Shown here: positions 52,395-60,026 of the stretch, piece after piece | How the letters are laid out: every line of letters starts with the position of its first letter | Numbering within the stretch: position 1 is the stretch's first letter | Source of the DNA: Zunongwangia sp. ESRF-bin46 | GTDB lineage: Bacteria; Bacteroidota; Bacteroidia; Flavobacteriales; Flavobacteriaceae | Direction of reading: 5' to 3' | Assembly (NCBI GenBank): GCA_002631855.1 | Contig: NTLF01000014.1 | Span: 233,951 to 297,950, forward strand | DNA: 64,000 bases | Program-made: the position numbers and the translations under genes | Notes under the pieces: model-generated | What the model saw: the letters and a program-made list of their open reading frames with translations, nothing else | The model's database searches: none | Told to the model about the DNA's origin: nothing

Positions 52395-53156
52395 ATGAAT
52401 AACAAACTAACAGTTCTTTTTATCTGCATTGTTTCGGTCTTTGGTTGTAAAAAAGAACAATCACTTTCTTTTTCTTCTGAAAATTTTTCTGAAAAAGAAA
52501 TTACTAACTGTAAAACAGAAAGTTGCCCAGAAATTACTGTTAATTACTTTACTGTTTCTGGAGAAGAATCGGTTTCAACTGCAATTAATGCTGAGCTTAA
52601 AAGATTCATTGTTTCTTCTCTGCAAATAGGTGAAAATCCTGTTGAAACCAATAGTATTGACGAAGCTTCATCAAATTTTATAAAAACCTACCGAAAACAC
52701 AGTGCCGAGTTTCCTGATATGGCAGCAGAATATTTTGCTGAAATTAACGTGCGTAAAAGTTTGAACACTCCGGAAATTCTTTCGGTTGAATTACAGCAAT
52801 ATAAATTTACAGGTGGTGCCCACGGTTACGGAAGTACTACTTTTTCAAATTTTGATCCCAAAACAGGCGAGTTGCTTCAACAAAAAGACTTGTTCAATGA
52901 TGTGGAGGGTTTTAAACGTTTTGCTGAAACAGCGTTTAGAAAACAACATAATATTTCAGAAGAAGAATCAATAAACTCAACAGGGTTTTGGTTTGAAAAC
53001 GATACATTTTACCTTCCTGAAACTGTTGGTTTCACCAAAGATAACATTATCATTATTTATAATCAATACGACATTGCCAGCTATGCCGATGGACCAATTG
53101 AGCTAAAGATACCCATAGAAAATACCAAAGAGTTTTTGACCTTTTTAGTTGAATAA
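52395..53156 (+). CDS. DUF4163/DUF3298 (RsiV-like) lipoprotein
   Basis: A 253-residue lipoprotein with the lipobox VSVFGC (C18). The mature protein contains a DUF4163-like strand region (CPEITVNYFTVSG ... INAELKRFI) and a C-terminal DUF3298 domain with 'QYKFTGGAHGYGSTTFSNFD', 'LFNDVEGFKRF' and 'GFTKDNIIIIYNQYDIASYA' (in parts). The same pair of domains forms the extracytoplasmic part of the anti-sigma factor RsiV, which binds lysozyme; nothing here shows a sigma-factor partner, so the role is open. It is the first gene of a probable operon with the ArsC-like protein and a DMT transporter. Confidence 0.82.
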   Translation: MNNKLTVLFICIVSVFGCKKEQSLSFSSENFSEKEITNCKTESCPEITVNYFTVSGEESVSTAINAELKRFIVSSLQIGENPVETNSIDEASSNFIKTYRKHSAEFPDMAAEYFAEINVRKSLNTPEILSVELQQYKFTGGAHGYGSTTFSNFDPKTGELLQQKDLFNDVEGFKRFAETAFRKQHNISEEESINSTGFWFENDTFYLPETVGFTKDNIIIIYNQYDIASYADGPIELKIPIENTKEFLTFLVE

Positions 53157-53173
53157 ATTAACACACCAACAGT

Positions 53174-53533
53174 ATGAAAAAAGTATATTATTTAAGCAGT
53201 TGCGATACCTGTAAACGTATTATGAAAGAAATTGAAATTCCACAATCTTTTCAGCTTCAAGATATAAAAGCACAAGGTATTACAAAGGATGAACTGGAAG
53301 AGCTATATAACTTAGCAGGTTCTTATGAGAATTTGTTTAGCAGACGTGCGCAATTGTATAAAAAACGAAATTTAAAAGATGAACAGTTGCTAGAAGATGA
53401 TTTTAAAAACTTGCTGTTAGAACATTATACATTTTTAAAACGCCCTGTTATTGTTAATAATGACGAAATTTTTATTGGAAACAGTAAAAAAACAGTCGAG
53501 GCCGCTAAAAACTCAATCCACAACAACACATGA
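53174..53533 (+). CDS. ArsC/Spx-family thioredoxin-fold protein
   Basis: A 119-residue protein of the ArsC/Spx/YffB group (thioredoxin fold). The N-terminal 'YYLSSCDTCKRIM' contains C10-x2-C13, and 'IKAQGITKDELEEL' with 'RPVIVNNDEIFIGNS' follows the family plan; the Arg/Pro of 'KRPVIV' is typical. True arsenate reductases usually have a single N-terminal active Cys with a later set of Arg residues, so a disulfide-reducing or unknown redox role is as likely as arsenate reduction. It lies 17 bases after the lipoprotein gene, and its end overlaps the next start by four bases (ATGA). Confidence 0.8.
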   Translation: MKKVYYLSSCDTCKRIMKEIEIPQSFQLQDIKAQGITKDELEELYNLAGSYENLFSRRAQLYKKRNLKDEQLLEDDFKNLLLEHYTFLKRPVIVNNDEIFIGNSKKTVEAAKNSIHNNT

Positions 53534-54426
53534 GCAGCCGCGTGTTAGCCTTAATAGCAGCTACGGCTGCTAGTGCTATTTATGGATTGAACCATACCAT
53601 TGCAAAAGGCTTAATGCCCAACATAATTGAGCCTTATGGTTTTATTGTATTGCGCGTAGGTGGAGCGGCTATTCTTTTTTGGTTGATAAGCATTTTTTAC
53701 CGTTCGGAAAAAATTGACAAGAAGGATTGGCCTAGGATTATAGCTTGCGCCTGTTTTGGTATGGTCATCAATATGCTTATGTTTTTTAAAGGGCTAAGCT
53801 TATCCACGCCTATAAACAGCTCGGTTGTTATTACGATTTCACCGGTATTATTGCTTATTCTTTCAGCTATTTTTTTAAAAGAACGAATTACACTTCGAAA
53901 ATCTATAGGTATTGGTTTGGGGTTAGCAGGGGCTTTGGTGTTGATTCTATTCGGACTAAAAATTCAACCAAACGCTCCCAATATTCCATTGGGCAATCTG
54001 TTGTTTATCATCAACGCTACTTCATATTCTATCTATCTGATTATCGTAAAACCTTTGGTTGCAAAATATAGTTCTATCACCCTTATGAAACTATTTTTCC
54101 TGTTTGCCATTATAATAAACTTACCCATTGGTTATTCAGAATTTGTAGCGGTTGATTGGTTTAACTTACCTTTCGATGCCATTTGGAAATTGGCTTTTGT
54201 CGTAGTCGGGACAACCTTTTTAACATATTTGTTCAACATCTACGCCTTGAAACAGCTTAGCCCATCAACCATCGGGGCTTTTATTTACCTGCAACCTGTT
54301 TTAGCAGTTTTATTTGCTGTTTTGGTAGGTGCCGACACTCTTACACCTTTGCGAATCCTTGCAGCAGCATTAATCTTTTTAGGTGTGTATTTGTCCTCAA
54401 GAAAGCCTAGAAGAAGAAAAATATAA
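53530..54426 (+). CDS. DMT-superfamily (EamA) transporter
   Basis: A 298-residue inner-membrane protein with ten predicted helices in two EamA repeats (about residues 5-140 and 150-292). 'AIYGLNHTIAKGLM' at the start, 'INSSVVITISPVLLLILSAIFLKERIT' and 'LQPVLAVLFAVLVGADTLTPLRILAAALIFLGVYLSSRKP' (read in parts) are typical drug/metabolite transporter sequences. The substrate cannot be read from the sequence; amino acids and purines are common in the family. It overlaps the ArsC-like gene by four bases. Confidence 0.88.
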   Translation: MSSRVLALIAATAASAIYGLNHTIAKGLMPNIIEPYGFIVLRVGGAAILFWLISIFYRSEKIDKKDWPRIIACACFGMVINMLMFFKGLSLSTPINSSVVITISPVLLLILSAIFLKERITLRKSIGIGLGLAGALVLILFGLKIQPNAPNIPLGNLLFIINATSYSIYLIIVKPLVAKYSSITLMKLFFLFAIIINLPIGYSEFVAVDWFNLPFDAIWKLAFVVVGTTFLTYLFNIYALKQLSPSTIGAFIYLQPVLAVLFAVLVGADTLTPLRILAAALIFLGVYLSSRKPRRRKI

Positions 54427-54482
54427 CTTTTGTGAAGTTGTTTTAGTTACTTGCTTAATACTTTACTAGCTTTATAGAAAAC

Positions 54483-54511
54483 AAAAAGAGCCTCGAAAGG
54501 CTCTTTTTTTA
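54483..54511. terminator. bidirectional terminator
   Basis: aaaaagagcct (54483-54493) and aggctcttttt (54498-54508) pair perfectly over eleven bases around a cgaa tetraloop. It separates the DMT transporter gene from the converging M13 peptidase gene. Confidence 0.88.
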
Positions 54512-54533
54512 TTATTGTTTTATGAGGTGCAAA

Positions 54534-56603
54534 TTACCAAATTCTTACACGGTCTTCTGGTGCTAACCACATAGAATCACCTTCTTTAATATCGAACGCT
54601 TCGTAAAAAGCATCTACATTTTGTAAAGGTTGTGTTGCACGGTAACGACCTGGCGAATGCGGATCTGTTTTAACCTGCTCGCTCAAAGATTCGTCACGTT
54701 GCTTAGTACGCCAAACAGTTGCCCAACTCATAAAGAAACGTTGCTCTGGGGTAAACCCATCAATCTTTCCTGGACGTCCGTTCTTTTCATAAAAACGCTG
54801 TAGACCATCATACGCTCCTAAAACACCACCTAAGTCACCAATGTTTTCACCTAAAGTAAACTTACCGTTAATGAACACACTATCCAATACTTCAATGTTG
54901 CTGTATTGTTCAGCTAATTTATCTCCTCTTTCGGTAAAGTTTTCAAGATCTTTATCTGTCCACCAGTTCACTAAGTTTCCATTGGCATCAAAACGAGAAC
55001 CACTATCATCAAAAGCGTGAGAAATCTCGTGACCAATTACAGCTCCTATTCCGCCGTAATTTACCGCTTCATCTGCTTTATAATCGTAGAAAGGTGGCTG
55101 TAAAATAGCTGCTGGGAATACAATCTCATTGTTAAATGGATTAAAGTATGCGTTCACGGTCTGTGGTGACATACCCCATTCTGTACGGTCTACAGGCTCG
55201 TCAATTTTATCTAAATTATCTTTTAAGTTCCATTTTCCAACAGCGATCATGTTATCGTAATAACTGTTGCCTGGCTTTACTTCCATTGTTGAATAATCTT
55301 CCCACTTATCTGGGTATCCAATTTTAACGGTAAACTTATCCAGTTTTTCAATAGCTTTTGTTTTAGTGCTATCGCTCATCCATTCAAGTTTGTTGATGCG
55401 CTCCTTATAAGCAGCTATGATATTTGTAATCATAGATTCTGCTTTTTCCTTTGCTTCTGGTGGGAACATTTCATCAACATACAATTTACCAACAGCTTCT
55501 CCAACTGTTCCATTTACTGTACTTAACGCTCTCTCGTCTGCTGGTTTTTGTTTTTTACTTCCGTTAAGGTATTTACTATAAAAATCCCAGTTTGCTTTAT
55601 CAATTTCAGTAGTAAGCATTCCCGCAGAGTTGTTTAGTGTTGCCCAACGCATTACAGTTTTCCAAGTATCAACATTACCCGATTTTAAGGTGTTTTGAAC
55701 AACATCCATATATTTAGGTTGCATTACAATTAATGTATCAACATCTTTAGTCACGCCAAGGTCTTTAATAGCCTCTTCCCAAGAAATAGCTGGAATCATT
55801 TTCTGTACTTGCTCTATAGAACGTGGGTTATTAAAGTTTCTGAAATCACGACTCGCCACTTTATCCAATCTTGGTTCTGCCAGTTTTGTTTCAAAAGCTA
55901 AAATGGTTTCAGCTTGTTTTCTAGCGTCTTCTTCACTATCGCCCAAAAATTGAAGCATACGAGTAATATGGTTTACGTATTCTTCACGTATTTCAACCGA
56001 TTTAGGGTCTGTATTGGTATAATAATCACGATCTGGAAGTCCCAATCCGCCAGGTGTAAGATAAGCAGCGTTCATCGCACTGTTACTTGGATTTGAAAAT
56101 GCTGCAATACCAAAAAACGGCTGACTTACCATAGTCGCGTTCTCGGTCATTACTTTTTGCAGGTCTTCAACAGAAGAAATGCTTGCAATTTTATCTAACG
56201 CCGGTTGTAAAGGTGTTACGCCAGCTTCATCACGAGCTACAGTATCCAACTTTGATTCAAAGATCATTAATGCTTTGGCTTGGTCTGTATCTTCGGCATA
56301 CTTGTCGCTTTCTTTTGCTTTATCCAAAATGGACAACATATCCTGGTCGGTCTTTTTTCTTAGCACACCAAAACCACCCCAGCGTACCTGATCGTCTGGA
56401 ATTTCGGTGTTTTCCATCCATGTTCCGTTTACGTAATTGTAAAAATCGGTTTGTGGATTAACGGTTGTATCCATATTTGAAAGGATAATCCCGCGCTCTT
56501 CTTTTTCGGCCTGAGCCATTTTTTTGTCCTTGTTGTCACATGCACTTACAGCTACAGTAAGTACCGCCACAGCAAAAACAGATTTTAGCATACTTGTTTT
56601 CAT
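54534..56603 (-). CDS. M13-family (neprilysin-like) metallopeptidase lipoprotein
   Basis: A 689-residue zinc endopeptidase of the PepO/neprilysin family. A lipoprotein signal (FAVAVLTVAVSAC, C22) places it in the envelope. The N-terminal M13 domain (residues 45-430) contains 'PQTDFYNYVNGTWMENTEIP'. The catalytic region has HEISH with H525, E526 and H529, and the third ligand E586 in TLGENIGDLGG. 'NAYFNPFNNEIVFPAAILQPPFY' (in parts NAYFNPFNNEI and FPAAILQPP) binds substrate backbone. It ends in RVRIW, the family's C-terminus. It probably degrades peptides outside the cytoplasm. Confidence 0.95.
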   Translation of the reverse strand: MKTSMLKSVFAVAVLTVAVSACDNKDKKMAQAEKEERGIILSNMDTTVNPQTDFYNYVNGTWMENTEIPDDQVRWGGFGVLRKKTDQDMLSILDKAKESDKYAEDTDQAKALMIFESKLDTVARDEAGVTPLQPALDKIASISSVEDLQKVMTENATMVSQPFFGIAAFSNPSNSAMNAAYLTPGGLGLPDRDYYTNTDPKSVEIREEYVNHITRMLQFLGDSEEDARKQAETILAFETKLAEPRLDKVASRDFRNFNNPRSIEQVQKMIPAISWEEAIKDLGVTKDVDTLIVMQPKYMDVVQNTLKSGNVDTWKTVMRWATLNNSAGMLTTEIDKANWDFYSKYLNGSKKQKPADERALSTVNGTVGEAVGKLYVDEMFPPEAKEKAESMITNIIAAYKERINKLEWMSDSTKTKAIEKLDKFTVKIGYPDKWEDYSTMEVKPGNSYYDNMIAVGKWNLKDNLDKIDEPVDRTEWGMSPQTVNAYFNPFNNEIVFPAAILQPPFYDYKADEAVNYGGIGAVIGHEISHAFDDSGSRFDANGNLVNWWTDKDLENFTERGDKLAEQYSNIEVLDSVFINGKFTLGENIGDLGGVLGAYDGLQRFYEKNGRPGKIDGFTPEQRFFMSWATVWRTKQRDESLSEQVKTDPHSPGRYRATQPLQNVDAFYEAFDIKEGDSMWLAPEDRVRIW

Positions 56604-56679
56604 TGTTTGGTTATTGAATTAGTACTTTTTTAAAGTTTATGTTATTTATATAAGTATCAAAAAATTGATATTGTTACAA

Positions 56680-57273
56680 TTATCGTTGGTTTTTATCTTC
56701 AATTTCTTGTTGAAATATGGAGTCTCGCATTCTTTTTTGTTCTTCAATTTCTTTTTTCTCGGTATCAATGCGTTGTTGGTCTATGGCATCTTTTTTAAAC
56801 TTATCGTTTAATTGAACAAACAAATTACTGGTAGCTGCATTCATTTCGTTTATGTAGGTTTGAAGCTTTGCCGAATCAATTGTACTTCTATGAACTAATT
56901 GATCTAATAAGTGTGCTCTTGTCTGTGCCACCATAACACGAGATTCTATGGATTGTACAGCTAAGGTGTCAGGAAGTTTTTTAGCAATAGAATCTGTAAA
57001 ATTCATTAAGCGTTCGGTGCGGTTTTTCAATTCGGATATCGTAGCGTTATTAATGGCTTTTGCCTCGGCTTCAAAGTCTTCAAAAGCTCCCCATTGGCTG
57101 GTATAAGTCCGTACTTTTTCGGAAAGTTGAGGAAAAGAAACGTTTTTATTTCCGTAGCGCGAGTTCGTTTCTTCTATTTCCTGTTCTACTTCGTTTTGTG
57201 TTTCCTCGTTTCCGCAGTTAGTTAAGAGTATACTAGCCGAAACGACTAAAAAAAAAGATAAAAATTGATTCAT
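56680..57273 (-). CDS. hypothetical lipoprotein, helical
   Basis: A 197-residue lipoprotein with the lipobox ILLTNC (C19 from the chosen start). I do not recognise the family. The mature chain is acidic first (GNEETQNEVEQEIEETNSRY), then mostly helical with charged repeats, and the C-terminal third (KEIEEQKRMRDSIFQQEIED) looks like a coiled coil. A longer frame to 57297 would begin inside the -7 box at 57295-57302, so ATG 57273 (MNQFLSFFLVVSA) is the start. It is divergent from tdh. Confidence 0.7.
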   Translation of the reverse strand: MNQFLSFFLVVSASILLTNCGNEETQNEVEQEIEETNSRYGNKNVSFPQLSEKVRTYTSQWGAFEDFEAEAKAINNATISELKNRTERLMNFTDSIAKKLPDTLAVQSIESRVMVAQTRAHLLDQLVHRSTIDSAKLQTYINEMNAATSNLFVQLNDKFKKDAIDQQRIDTEKKEIEEQKRMRDSIFQQEIEDKNQR

Positions 57274-57294
57274 TCTGCAATTCTCTATTACAGA

Positions 57295-57302
57295 CAAAGA
57301 TA
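57295..57302 (-). promoter_or_regulatory. -7 box of the helical lipoprotein gene
   Basis: TATCTTTG on the minus strand ends 21 bases before the ATG at 57273 and argues against a start at 57297. Confidence 0.5.
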
Positions 57303-57359
57303 AGGCTAATCTGTAAAATTAAGTTAGTTTTCTGTTAAAGAAGTCCCTTGTATAATGAG

Positions 57360-57367
57360 TATCTTTG
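57360..57367 (+). promoter_or_regulatory. -7 box of tdh
   Basis: TATCTTTG on the plus strand ends 30 bases before the ATG at 57398. A TTG at 57365 that could extend the frame lies inside this box, so it is not the start. Confidence 0.5.
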
Positions 57368-57397
57368 CGCTTCTTGAATAAGATTAAAAATGCTACT

Positions 57398-58348
57398 ATG
57401 AAAAAAAGAATTCTCATTATAGGTGCTTGCGGGCAAATAGGAACCGAATTGACCAACTTTCTACGTGAAAAATTTGGCTCTCATAAAGTAGTCGCTAGCG
57501 ATATACGTGAAGGGGATGACGAATTAATGGAAAGTGGCCCTTTTGAAGTGTTGGACGCTATGGATTATGATGCCGTGCAGGACGTAGTGATTAATTATGA
57601 GATAACCGATGTGTATTTAATGGCTGCAATGCTTTCGGCTACTGGGGAAAAATTCCCTATGAAGGCTTGGAACCTGAATATGAATTCACTTTTCAACGTT
57701 TTAAACCTCGCCAAAGAAGGTAAAGTGGACAAAGTATTTTGGCCTTCCAGTATTGCCGTTTTTGGGCCCACAACTCCAAAACAAGACACACCACAACGCA
57801 CGGTTATGGAACCTTCTACCGTATACGGAATAAGCAAACAAACCGGCGAACGTTGGTGTGAATATTATAACAAACGCTTTGGAGTCGATGTTCGCAGCAT
57901 TCGGTATCCTGGTATAATTAGCTACAAAACCCTTCCTGGTGGCGGTACTACCGATTATGCGGTTGATATTTACCATAAAGCTTTAAAACACAAAAACTAC
58001 ATCTGTTTTTTAAATGCTGAAACCACTTTGCCTATGATGTATATGGAAGATGCCATTAGGGCAACCGTAGGCATTATGGAAGCAGATGAAAAAGACATTA
58101 AAATAAAGAGCTCTTACAACTTGGCGGCGATGAGTTTTAACCCGGAAGAAATGACGGAAAGCATCAAAAAACACATTCCTGAGTTTACAATTAGCTACGA
58201 ACCCGACTTTAGACAAGCTATTGCCGATAGTTGGCCCAGTAGTATTGACGACAGCAAAGCCCGTAATGATTGGGGTTGGCAGCATCAATATTCGTTGGAT
58301 GAAATGACAGAGAAAATGTTAACGAACTTAAAGGGGGAGTATGAGTAG
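57398..58348 (+). CDS. tdh: L-threonine 3-dehydrogenase, short-chain (epimerase-like) type
   Basis: A 316-residue NAD-dependent enzyme of the extended SDR family that oxidises L-threonine to 2-amino-3-ketobutyrate. The Rossmann motif is IIGACGQIGTEL at residues 7-18, the catalytic motif is YGISK (residues about 147-151) with the preceding 'WPSSIAVFGPTTP', and 'RYPGIISYKTLPGGGTTDYAVDIY' (in parts) is characteristic of SDR-type threonine dehydrogenases instead of UDP-sugar epimerases. Glycine C-acetyltransferase (kbl), the usual next step, is not in the window. The start at ATG 57398 (MKKRILIIGACG) is supported by the promoter box. Confidence 0.88.
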   Translation: MKKRILIIGACGQIGTELTNFLREKFGSHKVVASDIREGDDELMESGPFEVLDAMDYDAVQDVVINYEITDVYLMAAMLSATGEKFPMKAWNLNMNSLFNVLNLAKEGKVDKVFWPSSIAVFGPTTPKQDTPQRTVMEPSTVYGISKQTGERWCEYYNKRFGVDVRSIRYPGIISYKTLPGGGTTDYAVDIYHKALKHKNYICFLNAETTLPMMYMEDAIRATVGIMEADEKDIKIKSSYNLAAMSFNPEEMTESIKKHIPEFTISYEPDFRQAIADSWPSSIDDSKARNDWGWQHQYSLDEMTEKMLTNLKGEYE

Positions 58349-58407
58349 GACCTACTTGTTTTGTGATGGCTTTAATCTAATCGGTAAAACGTGAAAGTTT
58401 GAGTGGA

Positions 58408-58647
58408 TTAAAACCACTTATAGTTTTCTATAAAATCATCCAAATCATTCTCGTTTGAAAATGATTGTCTTGGCTCTGTACCGAATTGAAAGAACTTTAT
58501 TAAGTCTATTAATTCTGTGAACACCCTAAAATAATTTCCTTCATAATTATAAATGTAAAAAAGTCTATCAGTATTTTTTAAACTGACTGTTTCAAGTGTA
58601 CGACTTGCTGTAATATAGTCTACAGTGCAATTATTAATTATATTCAT
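58408..58647 (-). CDS. 79-residue orphan protein at the end of the parDE-HNH operon
   Basis: An acidic 79-residue protein that I do not recognise. It starts at the ATG 58647 (MNIINNCTVDYITASRTLE), which lies 14 bases inside the end of the HNH endonuclease gene, in another frame, and ends NDLDDFIENYKWF. It has no signal or membrane segment. Its overlap with the nuclease gene points to coupled translation, and small acidic proteins next to nuclease genes are sometimes inhibitors or immunity proteins; this is a guess from position only. A much longer frame to 58812 runs antiparallel to nothing but would overlap the nuclease gene by 179 bases and is rejected. Confidence 0.55.
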   Translation of the reverse strand: MNIINNCTVDYITASRTLETVSLKNTDRLFYIYNYEGNYFRVFTELIDLIKFFQFGTEPRQSFSNENDLDDFIENYKWF

Positions 58648-59392
58648 TGTTTTTATATTTTGAATAATGATGATCGAGAAATTCTCGCTTCGGAAAAAAT
58701 TTATCAGGAAGAAATATCTTTTTGTTGTCGAAATTGGAAAAATATAACTCAGCCCTTTCTTTTTCGTAGTCCAGAAGGTATTTAGAGATTGAAATCTTAT
58801 AATCAGTATCAATGCTCAATAAGCCTTTATCGAAAGCTTTATCGTGAAGATTATTTAAACATAGTCCATTTTGAGGGTTGGTTCTTTCTTTATTTTCTTT
58901 CCAAGGAATTATATGACTTGCAATCAACAATTCTGGAACCTTAATTCCCGTAATACAACAAGTTAAATTGTAGGCTGAAAGAACCGAACTTCTAAAAAAA
59001 GATTGGTTAACTCTAGTTTTTACTATTTGAAGTTTGTCTTTACCTTCTGGGAAATTTTCTTTTTGAAATTTGTTTTCAATATTTTTTCCTTGCAATTCTG
59101 CAATTATTTCTTCACTTTCAAAAGCTAAATCATTCCAATTACCATGAAACTCATTCCAAATTGTTTCCTCCAATTTACTTCCGTTGACTAAACCTGTAAT
59201 TCCCTTTTTCTTTAATTCAGGGTCTAATCGTCCTAAATTGCCAATTTTCATATTTAGGGCTGACGGCGAACGTCCAATAATATTTGCATATTTAACTATA
59301 GTTGGGTGTGTTTTACTACTATTCTTAAATGGAATTTTACAATACACATTAAAAGCAACTATGGTTTCTTCTCTTGACCAATTATTTCTCAT
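58634..59392 (-). CDS. HNH endonuclease (restriction-type)
   Basis: A 252-residue nuclease. The C-terminal half is an HNH domain of the type seen in small restriction-like enzymes: a CC pair at residues 145-146 ('NLTCCITGI'), the catalytic 'ASHIIPWKEN' with H160, 'TNPQNGLCLNNLHDKAFDKG' with N175 and H183-D184. The N-terminal third (NWSREETIVAFNVYCKIPF ... IIGRSPSALNMKIGNLGRLD) looks like a small DNA-binding region with a helix-turn-helix-like 'GRSPSALNMKIGNL' and is shared with many stand-alone HNH proteins in Bacteroidota. There is no methylase or NTPase beside it. It starts 8 bases after parE, so it belongs to the same operon. The target is unknown. Confidence 0.82.
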   Translation of the reverse strand: MRNNWSREETIVAFNVYCKIPFKNSSKTHPTIVKYANIIGRSPSALNMKIGNLGRLDPELKKKGITGLVNGSKLEETIWNEFHGNWNDLAFESEEIIAELQGKNIENKFQKENFPEGKDKLQIVKTRVNQSFFRSSVLSAYNLTCCITGIKVPELLIASHIIPWKENKERTNPQNGLCLNNLHDKAFDKGLLSIDTDYKISISKYLLDYEKERAELYFSNFDNKKIFLPDKFFPKREFLDHHYSKYKNNEYN

Positions 59393-59400
59393 CGCTTTTT

Positions 59401-59703
59401 CTATTTAAGCCTTTTTTTAATATCCATTCGTTGGTGTAGTATTCTAACGATTTCAACAGTGCTATTTTCAACTTTTCTGTAAAAAATAAGATGTGATTTG
59501 AGTTTTGTTACGCGATAGTTTTTTCGGGTTTGTTCTACAGATTTACCAGCCAAATAATTGTCTGCAATAAATTCAATCTCTCCAATTAATAAATCGTAGT
59601 ATCGGTCTGCTTTTTGTTTTGACCATTTGTGAAAAGTATATACCCAAATATCATTTAAGTCCGCTATTGCTAGTTTGCTTATTCGGTATTTGTTTGTACT
59701 CAT
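59401..59703 (-). CDS. parE: ParE/RelE-type toxin
   Basis: A 100-residue toxin of the RelE/ParE superfamily. 'YRISKLAIADLNDIWVYTF' is the N-terminal helix-strand unit, and 'TKLKSHLIFYRKVENSTVEIVRILHQRMD' (read in parts) has the 'IVRILHQRMD' ending typical of ParE. ParE toxins poison gyrase, while RelE members cleave mRNA; the ParD-type partner favours ParE. Its start overlaps the antitoxin's end by four bases, and the HNH endonuclease gene follows after 8 bases. Confidence 0.9.
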   Translation of the reverse strand: MSTNKYRISKLAIADLNDIWVYTFHKWSKQKADRYYDLLIGEIEFIADNYLAGKSVEQTRKNYRVTKLKSHLIFYRKVENSTVEIVRILHQRMDIKKRLK

Positions 59704-59942
59704 GAGTGTTGACGGTGTAACTCCTCTAGGTTTTGTTTGGGGTCAAAATTTTCAATGAATCCGCTTTGTTCTCCTTTTTCAAGTGCTTTTATGAGTTCTC
59801 TTTCTTTTTTTTCTTCATGTTCCAACAATCGCAATGCGGAACGAATTACCTCACTAACAGAATTATACCTTCCAGATTTTACTTCATCTTTAATAAATTC
59901 CTCAAAATAATCTCCGAGTGAAATTGATGTGTTTTTTCCCAT
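59700..59942 (-). CDS. parD: ParD-type ribbon-helix-helix antitoxin
   Basis: An 80-residue antitoxin. The N-terminal ribbon-helix-helix 'TSISLGDYFEEFIKDEVKSG' and 'YNSVSEVIRSALRLLEHEE' binds DNA and represses its own promoter; the acidic C-terminal half (EKGEQSGFIENFDPKQNLEEL) wraps the toxin. It is the first gene of a four-gene minus-strand operon with parE, the HNH endonuclease and a 79-residue orphan. A palindromic operator lies in its promoter. Confidence 0.9.
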   Translation of the reverse strand: MGKNTSISLGDYFEEFIKDEVKSGRYNSVSEVIRSALRLLEHEEKKERELIKALEKGEQSGFIENFDPKQNLEELHRQHS

Positions 59943-59960
59943 TTTTGATTATACTTTACT

Positions 59961-59991
59961 CAAATATACCAAATCTTGGTAATGCATGCAA
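59961..59991 (-). promoter_or_regulatory. promoter and palindromic operator of the parDE-HNH operon
   Basis: On the minus strand TTTG (59992-59989) and TATATTTG (59968-59961) are 20 bases apart, a near-perfect Bacteroidota promoter. The palindrome taccaa-atc-ttggta (59967-59981) sits between the boxes and overlaps the -7 box edge, a natural ParD binding site for autorepression. The ATG follows 18 bases after the -7 box. Confidence 0.7.
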
Positions 59992-60026
59992 ATTTCAGCT
60001 AAACAGCACAGATTCACCTCCCAACA

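Noticed and set aside
53174..53533. Calling the ArsC-like gene part of an arsenic resistance operon
   Set aside because: No arsR, arsB or acr3 is nearby, and the neighbours are a lipoprotein and a DMT transporter; the CxxC form does not by itself indicate arsenate reduction.
58648..58812. Upstream extension of the 79-residue orphan to 58812
   Set aside because: It would overlap the HNH gene by 179 bases in another frame with a biased, unconserved-looking composition; the ATG at 58647 gives a normal 14-base overlap.
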